Below are positions 1 to 12,800 of a stretch of DNA of 64,000 nt, piece by piece (the first letter of the stretch is position 1; each line of letters opens with the position of its first letter). Below the pieces are notes generated by a model. The model saw only the letters and a list, made by a program, of their open reading frames with translations. It was not told the origin of the DNA and did not search any database. The translations under genes and the position numbers were made by a program. The stretch is from positions 1,736,001 to 1,800,000 of the forward strand of contig OZ017757.1 in NCBI GenBank assembly GCA_963969365.1, read 5' to 3'. Origin of the DNA: Asterochloris sp. CNOR1. Its lineage: Eukaryota; Chlorophyta; Trebouxiophyceae; Trebouxiales; Trebouxiaceae.

Positions 1-47
1 TTCTCAGGCAGCACTGGCGACGTGGTTGGCTTGTGAGTAGTCCATCG

Positions 48-420
48 TCAGATCAACTCAATGGCTTGTCCCTGGTGTTGCTGTCTGGACGCCGCTGACA
101 GCTTATCCTTGTGATCCCTGCATCTCTCTGCTGAAATGACACAGCTGCTGGTCTGCAGCCTATGAGAGGCCTGCTCTGGGCTCCCACTGGGCATGAAACT
201 GTCCTGGCTGTTGCTAGTGTCTGTGGCCCCACCTGGCTGGCAGGTCACAGATGGCATCGCGCTGTGACTGCAGGGACTTCACAGGGGCAGGCGTCACGGG
301 CACATTGCCAGCAGGGCTCACATCTTGCCAATCGTTGAAGAATTTGTGAGCTAGCATCAAGATTGGCAGATCCCGCTCATGCTGCATCTCCCCAAGTGCC
401 AGGCAGCTCTGCATGAGCAA
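48..420 (-). CDS. Possible exons of a minus-strand gene (weak)
   Basis: Reading leftward, a frame beginning near 420 encodes a charged, helical-looking stretch (MQHERDLPILML, then AHKFFNDWQD) that stops at a plausible donor (GAT then GTGAGC, exon edge at 322). A second short frame follows an acceptor-like CTGCAG near 280 and runs towards the window edge. No family was recognised, and the piece may continue beyond the window. It could equally be noncoding sequence upstream of the polycystin gene. Confidence 0.2.
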
Positions 421-430
421 GCAGCCTGAG

Positions 431-856
431 CTCGACCTGCCCTGCCCTGCAGTACTGCAGGCAAGGGAACTAATGGCATCTCAAACAAGTAGGAGGGCAG
501 ACTTGAGCATTCCTTCGATTCTTTTTGCTCTGCTTGATGCTGCTTTCCAAGCACAGTTGGACCTGGTGCATGTCCCACACGCCAACGTGCAGTTTCTATT
601 CTACCATTCCTAGCAACTATTCAGCTCTTGACAACGTCATGGCAAATTTGTGAGTATTCTGGTACACTGATGTTGCCTCCTGGTCCCCTGTACAGCGCCA
701 TTCCATGTATTGCGCTCTTGCACTGTGCTCTTGGCAGGCTGGCAGATAGCTGTTATGGTGTCTTTGCATAGAGCAAGTCTGCCATGCAGCAGCGACCGTT
801 ATATTGAAAGGAGATCAACCGGCTCCTAGCTGAAGAAGCTGTTGCCTGTCATGCAG
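431..856. other. No supported gene; upstream or intronic sequence
   Basis: Only short, unconvincing frames are present. The stretch lies directly before the first exon I can support for the polycystin gene. That exon starts after an acceptor (ATGCAG) rather than with a start codon, so this stretch probably contains intron and perhaps undetected 5' exons of the gene. Confidence 0.4.
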
Positions 857-3800
857 CAATGTCAGTTACAACAGCAATCTGTGCGGCCCGCAACCCTTTC
901 TACCAAACATCACAGTCACCACAAATTTCACAAACGTTGGCTTGGCATGCCCTAGTCCGCCTGCACCTCCCCCACCTCCTGCACCTCCCCCACCTCCCCC
1001 CAGGTGCGCTGCAACAGTCTGGCTGAGCCGTGTTGCGAAGTTCTGCCTGACATCATAAAGAAACTGGAGGGAGCATTGCCGGCTGTGACATTGCTGCTCC
1101 GGTGCAGTCCCTAATGTGCGCAGCGCCTCACAGGGGTGCATTGTCACGCAGTTGATTGTACTTGTCTGTCGTGTCCAAACGCCACTAGAATGTGGGCCAT
1201 CAGAGCCACCTGGCCACCCGCCACCCCAAGATTGTCATGTGCACAGCCTTCCTCAATGCAGTCCGCCGCCACCCACGACTGCTGCTGTTCCGTCCACGAC
1301 AAGCAAAGCTCCCACCACAACAGGCAAGCCAGTGCAGTGGCGCTGCATGTTTTCTGCAAGTGTGCTGCAACCCTCTCTTGCAGCAGCTGTCAGCCACCAG
1401 CAGACCTGCCCATATCAGAACTCTGGAGGCATTTCTCCTGCAGCTGTGGCTGCCACAACAAGTTCAGCAACTTCCACAGCAGTCCCAAGCACAGCAGCGC
1501 CCACCACTTCAATTGCAGCACCCAGCACCTCAACTGCAGCACCCACCACCTCTGCTGTTCCGTCCACGACGAGCAAAGCTCCCACCACAACAGGCAAGCC
1601 AGTGCAGTGGCGCTGCATGTTTTCTGCAAGTGTGCTGCAACCCTCTTTTGCAGCAGCTGTCAGTCACCAGCATAGCTGCCCATCTCACAAATTTGGAGAC
1701 ATTTCTCCTGCAACTGTGGCTGCCACAACATGTTCAGCAACTTCCACAGCAGTTCCGAGCACAGCATTGCCCACCACTCTAACTGCAGCACCCAGCACCT
1801 CAAGTGCCCCCACCACCACAGCTGCAGCGCCCAGCACTTCAACTGCAGCGCCCACCACCTCAACTGCTACACCAACCACGACTCCTGCACCAACCACAAC
1901 GGCCGCGCCAGCACCCACCACTGCCGCACCCACCACCACAGGGACGCCGCCAACCACTACTCCTGCACCAATCACAACGGCCGCGCCAGCACCCACCACT
2001 ACCGCACCCACAACCACAGGGACGCCGCCAACCACTATTCCTGCACCAACCACAACGGCCGCGCCAGCACCCACCACTGCCGCACCCACCACCACAGGGA
2101 CGCCGCCAACCACTACTCCTGCACCACCCACAACGGCCACGCCAGCACCCACCACTGCCGCACCCACCACCACAGGGACGCCGCAAACCACGACTCCTGC
2201 ACCGACCACAATGGCCGCGCCAGCACCCACCACTGCCGCACCCACCACCACAGGGACGCCACCAACCACGACTCCTGCACCGACCACAACGGCCGCGCCA
2301 GCAGCCACCACTGCCGCACCCACCATCACAGGGATGCCACCGACCACGGCTCTTGCACCAACCACAACGGCTGCGCCAGCACCCACCACTGTTGCACCCA
2401 CCACCACAGGGACGCCACCAACCACGACTCCTGCACCGACCACGACTCCTGCACCAACCATAACGGCTGCGGCAGCAACCAGCACTGCTGCACCCACCAC
2501 CACAGAGACGCCACCAACCACGACTCCTGCACCATTTACAACGGTCGCACCAGCAGCCACCACTGCTGCACCCATCACCACAGGGATGCCACCAACCACT
2601 CTTCCTGCACCGACCACAACGAGTGCGGCAGCAACCACCACTGCTGCACCCACCACCACTGAGATGCCACCAACAGCAGCGCCTGCTACCACTACCATGA
2701 CACCACTCACCAGCACAGGTGCGCCTGCCGTAACATTGCAGCCTGGCACACCTGTGCCAATTCCGACCATGGCTGCCCCTACCACTTCAACTGCAGCGCC
2801 CACCACCTCAACCGCGGTGCCTACCACCCCAACACCAACCACGCCTTCTGCACCAACCACAACGGCCACGCCAGCAACCACCACTGCCGCACCCACCACC
2901 ACAGAGACGCCACCAACAGCAGCGCCTGCTACCACTACCGTGGCACCACTCACCAGCACAGCTGCGCCTGCCGCAACACTGCTGCCTGGCAATTCTGTAC
3001 CAACTGTGACCATGGCTGCCCCCACCACCACAGCTCCTCCCACCAGCACTTTGACTCCGCCCTCCACCACCACCAGTGGCCCCAGGTGAGGCCTGCTGCA
3101 CAGCAACCCAGGTGCTGAGTGGCCTTCGTAGCGAGTTGGGCAGAGCTGGCCACTCCCTGTCAGCGACTGACTGATGCTGCCTTTCCTGTGTGCGTTGCAG
3201 TGCTACGCCCACCACAAGCACAGATGCCACATCCCTTGAGGTCGTAACTCAGCCTGTCATGGGCACAGTGACGCCCAGTACTGCTGCTCCAAGCACCACT
3301 GCAACAGCTGCCGCCAGGTGAGGTACCTCTGCTCCCTTGCACTAATGCCGCTTTGCTGTGGCTAAGGAGCCATGTCACGGTGCCAATTCAAGACAACAAG
3401 CCAAGGCAGCAGCCCTGAAGTCAATCAGCTGCCTCACCTATATGCCATGCAGCGCAACGAACCAGGCCACCACAACCACCACAGCATTCCCCAGCACTTC
3501 AACAGCGCAGCCCGCTACCTCTGAGGTCACGGGGCTCCTTGGGCAGCAGACCACAGCGTTGCCTGTGACCCTTCCTGCACTGAACATACCAGCACCTAGC
3601 ACCTCGCTGGAGGTCCAGGCAACCACTTCAGCGCCAGCAGTGTCTACCGCCACACCCACAACACCATCTACAAGCTCGACAGCAACCCCAGCCACGCCCA
3701 CTGTTTCAGTGGAACCCTCGCTGGCCACAGTGGCTCCTGTGACAATATCCACAGTCCTGCCGCCAGTCACCAGCTCGCAGGCGCTTCAGGTCACCACACC

Positions 3801-6800
3801 CCTTCCCAGCACTGCTGTGGCTGTCACTCTGGCTGTGGTCACCCCTCCAGAGCTGACAACTGCAGTGCCAGCAACCCTGCCAGCCACCACTCTGGCTGTC
3901 ACCACGCCGGGTCTCTCAGCAGTGCTGCCGACCACCACCGTGCCTGTCATCATGCCAGACATGGCAACAGCGCTGCCGGCTAGCACTCTGGCTGTCACCT
4001 TGCCAGACCTTTCGACGGCGCTGCCGGCTACCACTCTGTCTGCTGCTGCGCCAGATCTGTCGACAGTGCTGCCAGCCGTCAGTGCAGCTGTGATGATCCC
4101 AGACCTGAGTACGGCACTGCCCACAGTCACGCCCATGGTCTCAGATATGGCCAGCGCCAATCCAGTCACGAGTGCGGCAGTGCTGCAGCTGAGCACGCCA
4201 TTGCCGGTCACATCAGTTAACCTGCCAGCCGTCACAGACACGCCGGCCACATCATTGCTGCCGCTGACCACCTTGCCGGCAGTGACAGTGGCTGAGGTGC
4301 CAGCACTCACAGACACCCCAGCTCTGTCTGCTGTCACCCTGCCAGTCACCACAGCCCAGCTGCCAAGCCTCACAGAGGCGCCTGCCCTGTCTCTGACCAT
4401 GCCTGTCCCAGTGGCAACAGCCAGTCTGACAGTCCTCACAGAGACCCCTGCCCTCACAGCGCCAGAGGTGACGACTCCCATGTCAGGCAACGTCACAGAG
4501 CTGCCAGCTGCCACCCTCACTCCTGTGAGCCTGCCAGCTCTCAGCACAGCTGTCCCGCTGCTCACAGTCCCAGGCACAGGTGTGCCGTCACTGACAGTGC
4601 CAGAGGTGACAGAGCCATCTCTGACAGTTGCACCGATACTGGTGGCAGTGCCAGCGGTGACTCCAGCCATTCCAGCAGTGGCAGCTCTCTCAGCCACCCA
4701 GCAGGCAAATGGTGAGCAAGCATGCCCGGACCAGTATCACTCAGGCCCAGATGCAGGGATGAAAGGATTGCTTCGTCTGCCATTCTCTGTGCCTCAGGGA
4801 GAATCTTCAGAGCAGAGGCTGGTCAGCTCATTGCCTGCAGGTGCATGCCTGTCTGCACTGTCCTCAGCCCTGCCACAGAACAGCTCTCTTGCAGCAGCCA
4901 ACGAGGCGTCCGTGTGCTCCTGTGACAATCTTCTGAATGCTGTCTGCGTGGGCAGCTTCACCAGCCTTCTCCCCGGCGCTACTTGCGGCCCGGCAGGCGG
5001 CATCAGTTCCATGTGAGTGCATGCACTCACAGCTTACCGTCACCTGCCACTCTCCAAACGCCTTCCTGCTGCATTGGCTTTGGCGTCCTCACAGTGCAAG
5101 CTGCTGTTGTTCATGTCTCAGTTCTGACGTGGACATCTGCTGGGCACTCGTGGATGATACGCCTTTGTGGACCCCTGCAGTGATCTATCAGGAGCTGGCA
5201 TCCAGGGACCACTGCCGGCAAGCTTGGCATCCTGCAGCTTCCTCACCAGGCTGTAAGTCCTGCGTCTAGCACTGCCCTCAGGCCATGTCACGCACAAGCA
5301 TCTGCCTGCCCAGTAAAAGTGCCCTCGCAGCAGCCCTGACTTGAGGCAACACGAGGTGCACGCTGCGCATCAGGCACCAACTCTGTGCAGCGCGATCGCG
5401 CAGATGTGCGTTTTGCATGCAGGGACGTCTCAAACAACCCTGACCTGTGTGGGGACCCGCCTTCCTTCAGCCAGGCAGTGACAGTCATCTCAACTGGCAG
5501 CGGCCTGGGAGCCCGCTGCTCCGCTGCTGTGTCACCACTGGCTGCGCCTGAGCCTCCTGCAGTTCCTCTGTCCTCTGGGGCATCCACGCTGAACCCCTTG
5601 CCTGTACAGCTGCCAGCAGTGCCAGCCACCAGTGGAGTGCTGACTACACCAGAAGTGTCCTCTCTGCCAGCAGCAACACCAGGGCTGATCAGCAGCCTGG
5701 CCCCTGTTGTCACCCTGGCTACCTCACTGCTGGAGCCCCTGGAGGCTCTGACAGGCGCCCCAAGGCTGACCACTCCCACGCTGAGCAACCCTGCTGAGGA
5801 GGCCCCCACAGCTGTACCTGCCCTTAGTCTTCTGCCACCCATCACCACCATTCCTGTGCCCCTGAGCAGCATGGCGCCCGAGCTGAGCATTGTGACGCCA
5901 CATCTGAGCAGCGCGGCGCCAGTGCTGACCATTGCAGCGCCAGTGCTGACCATTGCAGCGCCAGTGCTGAGCATTGCAGCACCAGTGCTAAGCGTTGCAG
6001 CGCCAGACATGAGCATCGCAGCACCAATTGTTGTCAGCAGCGTGCCGCCTGTGCTGAGCCTTGCAGCTCCGTTTCTTAGCACCGCAGCACCAGTGCTCAG
6101 CAGTGCTGCTGGTGGTGGTGTGTCCATCACTCACCCCCCTGTGACCACAGCACTGGGGACCCCTGGCTCGTCTGTGGCAGTGCCTGCCTCAGTCACTGTG
6201 CCGCCTCCAGTCTCCCTGCCTGCTGGTCCTGGCAGCATCGCGCCTGTGCTGAGCAGCGCAGCTGGCGGCCTGTTGTTCACCACGCTGGCACCTGCCGTGT
6301 CAGGTAAGGATAGCGTAGCTCTTGTTCTGCGTCAGAGCTGGCCAACAATATGTCTCCTTGACTGTACCAGGTGCTGGCCTGGGTGCTAAGCTCGCATGGC
6401 TGCAAATCAATGTCCACCAACGCATGACATCAATGAGACTGCAGGTGCTGCCAACTCCACAACCTCTACAATAGCAGCTGCAGCAGATTGCTCGAGAGGT
6501 GAGTCCTCGGGACCATAGCATCAATCCGTCATTGTTTCTGGCCTGAACATCCCACAGCCTGTTGTGATCAAGCTGCTGAAGAGGCTCAACCCTACCAGAA
6601 GTCATAGTTGGCTGATGGGCTGATCCATGCTGTGGTCCTGCAGGTTACCTGCTTGAGTTTAATCTTTGCATCAAGTCTGCTGTGCCAGTCCTCACTCCAG
6701 CAGCGCCCAAGATCCAGCTGAATAACAGTGGCGCCACTGCCAGTCAGATAGATGTCATTCAGGGCAGCAGCTATGCTGCCTGCAGCAGCGGCGTGCTGCC

Positions 6801-9800
6801 CACTGCTGCCGGCCCCTGTGAGCTGGGGGCCACCGCCATCAGCTATACTGGTGCCAACCTGACCTCAAGGGTGGTGGCCTGCCCGCCAGCCAGCTGCATC
6901 CAGACAGGCTGCTCAGGTGCGACAGGCCATCTATGGCAGAGCCTTCAGAGGAGCCCACGCATGTGGCCTCAAGCAGCATGGACCTCCCCTGGGCAGTGGA
7001 CAGATGCACACCTGACTTGTTGTGGCTCTGTCTGCATAGGGCAAGCACCACTGCTGTTCTCCATTGACTCTGATCCATTTTCATGTCTGGGTTGCGGGAC
7101 AACGCTACCCTTTCTGAGCCCAGACCCAGGCACACCCTTCCTTGCAGGGCAAGAGTTTGACACAGTGGGGCTGGCAAATTGCCGCCTGAATACCAGCAGG
7201 CCAGTGGGCTACAAGCTGAACATCAACTTCTTTGTTATGGAGCCTGGCCTCCCCATGTTCACAGCCTCAGTCAACCGCACCCTGACGATACGCTGTCAGC
7301 CAGGTGGGACCATGTGCAGTCATCTGGCAAAGGCAAGGCATAGTTTGGCACTGGCCAGCCATCGTTTCATGCCGACGCTCATCATGTAAAGCCTCTCATA
7401 TGCATGACTCCGTGCTGAGTGCAGCAACAAGCAGCTGACGACCACATTGGGCTTGGCCTCCTGGCTGCAGGCTCTTACAACTGCACTGGCACCTGCTCTG
7501 TGGCAGCATGCTCGACTGTTCAAGCCATTGCTGTCACCCAGCCTGTGTTGAGGCTGACCACTGCTGCCCAAAGGTGGCTGTCTGGCAGCCAGACCCTGAA
7601 CGTCAGCTACGGAAGCCCTGCGCCCTTCAACCTGGAGCCCTGCACCTCAGGTGTGTCCATTGCCAACTCCTGGCTACACCCAGGACCAGCCTGTGTCTGC
7701 ACTTGAGACCTGGCACATCTTTGGGGAGATCCCAATGCTATGATCTCTGACAAATGAGCTGTCTCTCTATGAGATGCAACAGCAGTGCATGGTGGCTGCC
7801 CAGCATGCCACAAGCACCTCTGCCTCATCACTGGGTGCCACCATGCAGGGTCTGACACCCAGTGCTCAGTGGTGGCACTGATTGTTGCTGGCACGGACCT
7901 TTCAAACAGCACAACCACTGCACTGGCACCTGTCTGTCCAGCCAGAAGTAGCCATGTATGCCTGGACTGCGACTTGGTTGGCCTCCAGAACGGGACATGC
8001 CTGCCCGGCAGGTGACATGCAGCTGTTAGCTGCCTGACATATCTTTACAGTGGCTGCACTGACTTGCCAACATAGTCTCTGGGACAGATGACCTGCCTGA
8101 TGGTACACGAACCTGACGCAAGCGATATGCCTGGCAGCTATTACTCCACAAGCACTACCGTCGTTGCACCCAGACCTCTTGGCTGTGCAGTCCACTCAGC
8201 TGCTGTTGACTGCCTGGCGGTGCCTGCAGGTACACGGTCACTTTCAGTGTCGTGAACTCTGGTCTTGGCGTCTCCCAAACCCTGCTGCTCACAGTCAATG
8301 TTTTTGAGGCTGGGGTTGTGGCAGGCCACCTCAGGCTGGTCTCAGCCACAAACGACACCACAACTGCAGAGGTAAGAGGAGGTTGGCCATCATGTGCCGC
8401 CAGCAGCTTCACACCATCGTAGCGTCTTTAGGCAGACCAAGACAGTAAAAGTGCTGTGCCTGCATCCTGCGTGTCTGACGTGCCTGAGTCCTCACTGAAA
8501 GTGTGGCTTCACTGTCCTGCAGGCTCTTGCATTGCAACTGGCAGGCACGGGCGCCCAAAACGCTGCCATTCGCAATGCCACCGCACAGGCTCTCAGCACG
8601 TATCTGCAGCTGATTGGTCAGGACAGCCCAGCAGCACGTATCTTTGACATTGTGGATGCCTTCTCGTATCTCCAGGTGTGAGGACCAGAGCCCTGCCAGC
8701 CACTTGACATCCGCCTGCATGTTGCTCTGATTGCATGTTGCTCTGCCACCCATGAGAGGCCCCTGTGCAGCTCTGCGTGTAAGCCAGGTCTTACTTGAGG
8801 AATGCGAAGGCTTGTGTGGCTGCCTGCTCTCTGCAGGTGCTGCCAGACAGCATCAATATCACAGAAGCACAGGTGATCAGCCTGACCAGTACCAACCGCA
8901 GCAGCACAGCCCCCTTTGTGGCCCAGACCTCCGTGGCTTTCACTGTACAAGCTGCCACCACAGCTTTTGCTGTTGACAGCACCGGTAGTAGACGCCGCCG
9001 CCACCTGCTGCAAGATCTTACAGCCACCCACAGCGCTGGGCTGCTGGCTGATCGAGCCGTTGACAGGCAGCAGCATCCCTCCAGGCTCATGCTGCAGTCC
9101 AGAGACCTGGCACAAACTGCCAGCAGTAGTGCAACAAATGAATCTCAGGCCACCGGCAGCAGCGCCGGCTTGTCAGCCAGCACAGCCCTTGTGCTGGCTC
9201 TGCAGCTCAAGCTGCAGCTACTGCAGAATGCCTTCAATGGAGTGGTAATCTGCAACAGCACTCTCATCAGCCTGGACTTCTTTGGTGGCAGTAAACTGCC
9301 AGACGACCTCTCGACGAACTGCAGTGCTGGTCCCACTGCCAGCGCTCCGACCCCTGCAAGGCGCCTGCTGGCAGACCAGCCTACAGGCCATTGCAGGCAC
9401 CTCAGAGCAGATGGGGCTCATGGCAGGGCCACTGTGCACAGCCCAGCGGACCAGCCCCTTGACTGGGATCTTGTGAGCCTCACAGGAGAGCACAGCGGCC
9501 AGCTGGTTGCAACCAATGCAACCAGCAGCAGCCCTGACATGCTGACAGGTCATGTCAGGAGGCATCTACTACAGTCCGAAAGCTTCGACTATGAACTGAA
9601 TTACTTCTTGCAGCAGGTGAGCCTCTTCTCTGGGGTATCACCACTCGCAGCAGATGAGCTTGGCCCCTGACTGCATTACCTTCCGCAGCAGGCCGCCTTG
9701 ACATGGTTGTCAGCTGCCCAGCAATGTAAACTCAGGGCCAGAGCCTGCGCATGTGAGCCTTCCCATGTGAGCTACCTTTGCATCTCTGTGCCTCTTGGAG

Positions 9801-12800
9801 ACAAAACCAGCTTTCATCCGTGCACCTACTTGAACAGCTTTTTGCAGTGGAAGCTTGCCGGAGCACACCCCTGTGACCCCAGAAATCTCAGAACATGTCT
9901 TTGCTTGCCTGCAGGCGTCTGGTGGTGCACTCCCCCTCATGCAGGTACTCGATCTCAGTTCACTCAATGCCACCCTGGGCACCCCAGCTGTGGACACAGC
10001 CGCAGCGGAGGAGGCAGCCATTGCTGGAGCTCTGCAGCAGCTGCTGCAGGACCAGGCAACCTCTGCCCTCCAGCTGGGACAGATGGCAGCCATCAACATG
10101 ACCGCTGCCGCTCTGCTGTCCCGGCAGAGCTCCCTGTCCTCACTGCTGAGCACCCTGGACAATGCGCAGGCAGCAGCTGAGCGCGGCTTGGCAGCTCAGC
10201 TGGCATCAGGACGGCTTGTTGCAGGAGACTCTGGAGGCAGTGCATATCAGTTTTACTCTGTGGGGGTAAGGCACTTCATGATGTTGGTGACGTTCTGACC
10301 TGAGGGTTGACATTGGAGCAGATGTCCACTGGGAACAGCCCAGCACCTTTCTGCCCACAAGTCGTTCCGCTGGTTGCAGGCTGCCCAGAGGGGAATTCAA
10401 GCAGCCCTCAGCGACAGCTTGACATCAGAGCGTTCACTGTACGACCAGCAAGAATCAGCAGCTGCAGCCAGGGGCTTCATCTGCAACCGCAGTGGCCATG
10501 ACCCCTTCCTCTTCCAGGTCAGCGTAGATGCTTCTCAACAGCACACCCAAGCACTTGATCTGCCTGGACTGTATGTAAGACAGGCTGCAGCATGGCTGGC
10601 CAGCGCCTCGAAGCATGCTTTTAACTCCCAGTGTGAGCCCCGATGGATGCCCTCAGGTAAGCAGTGCGCGAGATTCCTCCCAAACCCGGCGCAGACTGAT
10701 GACTGCTGCCAGCTGGGATGGCTATCAAGTGGAGCAGGCGTCCTCCCTGCAGCCTGCAGCAGACCCAGCTTACCGGCAGCTCTATGTGGGCCTGGCAGGG
10801 ACTAATCGAGTGGCTGGCGGGCTGCTGGCGTCACAAGTGAGGCATGGCCTGCATGGTGCTGCCAGGCATTGCCTGCATGCTGCTTTCATCTGCTTTGTGT
10901 GCCCTGCCATAACAAGTGGTGTTGCTGCGTCTGCCTGCAAGGCTGTGCATGCAGGCATCAGCATTCCCCATGGGCAGCAGGATGTTGCTGTGCAGGAGCG
11001 CAATGACAGACTCTGCCCATCTCGAAAGTTACATTATTTGCCTGGGCAGCACTTGGCACAACACCTTTCGCCTTGTGGAGCACAAGCCATCGCCGCTCCA
11101 GGTGCATGTCTAGGGGCGTCTGTGCTGAGCCTGTGATGATGTGCAGCATGCTGCTGCTGAGCTGCTTTGACAAAGCATGCCTTGAGCCTACATGCAAGCG
11201 TCTGTCTAGCCATCTGGCAGGGCAGATGAGACAGTGAGGCATAGCTGCCCATGGCCCCCTTCCTACAGGCAGGACAGGGCGGCAGCCTTGGCTGCCCTTT
11301 GGCTTCGACGCTGCTTTCAAGCCTTACTCTGCCCTATGGCGCTCTGATGTGGCGGGCCGTCAGAGCTGGTTCTACAACACCTCAGAGGTAAGGGGTGGAG
11401 GCTTGTGAGGTCCAAGGGCCACCACTGCCAGACTCCACAGCAGCAACGCCACTATTGCATGCAGCTGCTGAGTGACGGAACACACCACAAACATGCAGCA
11501 ATAGCTCTGGACCTTACTGGCCATCTGGTGGCAATCGCAACAAAGATGGACGTTACCCTGCCAGTGCAGGGCACCACAGAGGTGGATGGCAAAGGAGACC
11601 CTTACGGCTTTGACACTCCTGGAATGGAGCCCAAGAGGCAGTCGTTCCCTGTGGTGTTCACCATCCAGATGACAGCACAGCGCGCCAGAGATCTCCTGCT
11701 CGAGCTGAAGGTGCAGCCTGACGCACCGTCTTGAAGATGCTTTGCAACACTGCCTGGGCAGAATCAGCAGTGCAGTATCCCAGGGCCGCCGCTGCAGTTG
11801 ACTCTTTTCACTTCACATTGCCAACACGCTGATGCATCATGGTGCCCAAGCAGGGCCCACTGCTTCTGCAGGACGGTCGCTACCTGAGCAACCGGACACA
11901 CAGCCTCAAGCTGCAGATGGTGACATTCAACAGCCAGCTGCGCCTCCTGGGCCTGACGCAAGTCAGGCTGACCTGGACTGCCACAGGAAGCATTGCAGGC
12001 CACAGCCATTTGTCTGCCCAGACTGCATCTGCATATCTGGTCAGGTACACAGGGTGAGGCCTGCAGCTGCCTGCAGCTCCCTGTGACAGTCTGTCAGGAC
12101 TGCATGCCTTGACAGCCTGCAGCAGGTCGGAGGATGCAGCTGTGGACAGGACACAGGCCAGCTCAGCACAGCAGACACGTGAAGTGCTGACTCCTGCGTG
12201 ACAAGCCTGCAGTCGCCTTCTGCACCTCTGTGGACACTGCAAGCAGCTGATGATTGTGCACTGTCTGCACTCAGGTGGAAACAGGCCCTTTTGGATGCGC
12301 TCCTGCTCGTCTGCCTGTGCAACCTGGCATTTGGTGGGGCACATCAGATTGGCGCAGTCCGCGGGGTGGCAGCCAGCATCTGGGCACCCTTCAGGCAGGA
12401 ACCAGGCCTGCTACTGAGCTTGGCGGCTCCACTGCTGCTGGCAGCAGGTTAGCCTACAATGAGATGGGTGCCCTCGCGACGGGCGGGAATACGATGTCTG
12501 CTTGCCGCTCCAACTTCAAGTGACACAGGCTGTGTGTGATGCTTGTGAACTTGCCTGCGCATCACTGCCATTCAGCATGACATGTCACTGAATCACTCTT
12601 CTCTCCAGGTCTGATGCTGTATGGTGCCTCAGTCTATGCGCAGATGGTGTCGCTGCATGTGAAGCCCTACTACCAGCCATATGACAGTGATAACGGTGGC
12701 GCCGCCCACTTCTTGCTGCCAACACGTGAGGAGTCCTCAGACACCGGTGAAGGACCATGGCCAGGCCAGCCCTTCAGGTGGCTCCTGCCAGCAAACAACT

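Noticed and set aside
1685-3106. 473-residue minus-strand frame rich in Val, Gly and Ala
   Set aside because: It is the antisense shadow of the Thr/Pro minisatellite: repeats of ACC and CCA read as Val/Gly on the other strand. The plus strand has proper splice sites and phase into the next exons.
3786-4697. 303-residue minus-strand frame
   Set aside because: Antisense of the Leu/Thr/Pro-repeat exon of the polycystin gene. Its composition follows entirely from that repeat.
5288-6130. 280-residue minus-strand frame
   Set aside because: Antisense of the second large polycystin repeat exon. There is no independent start, splice or family evidence.
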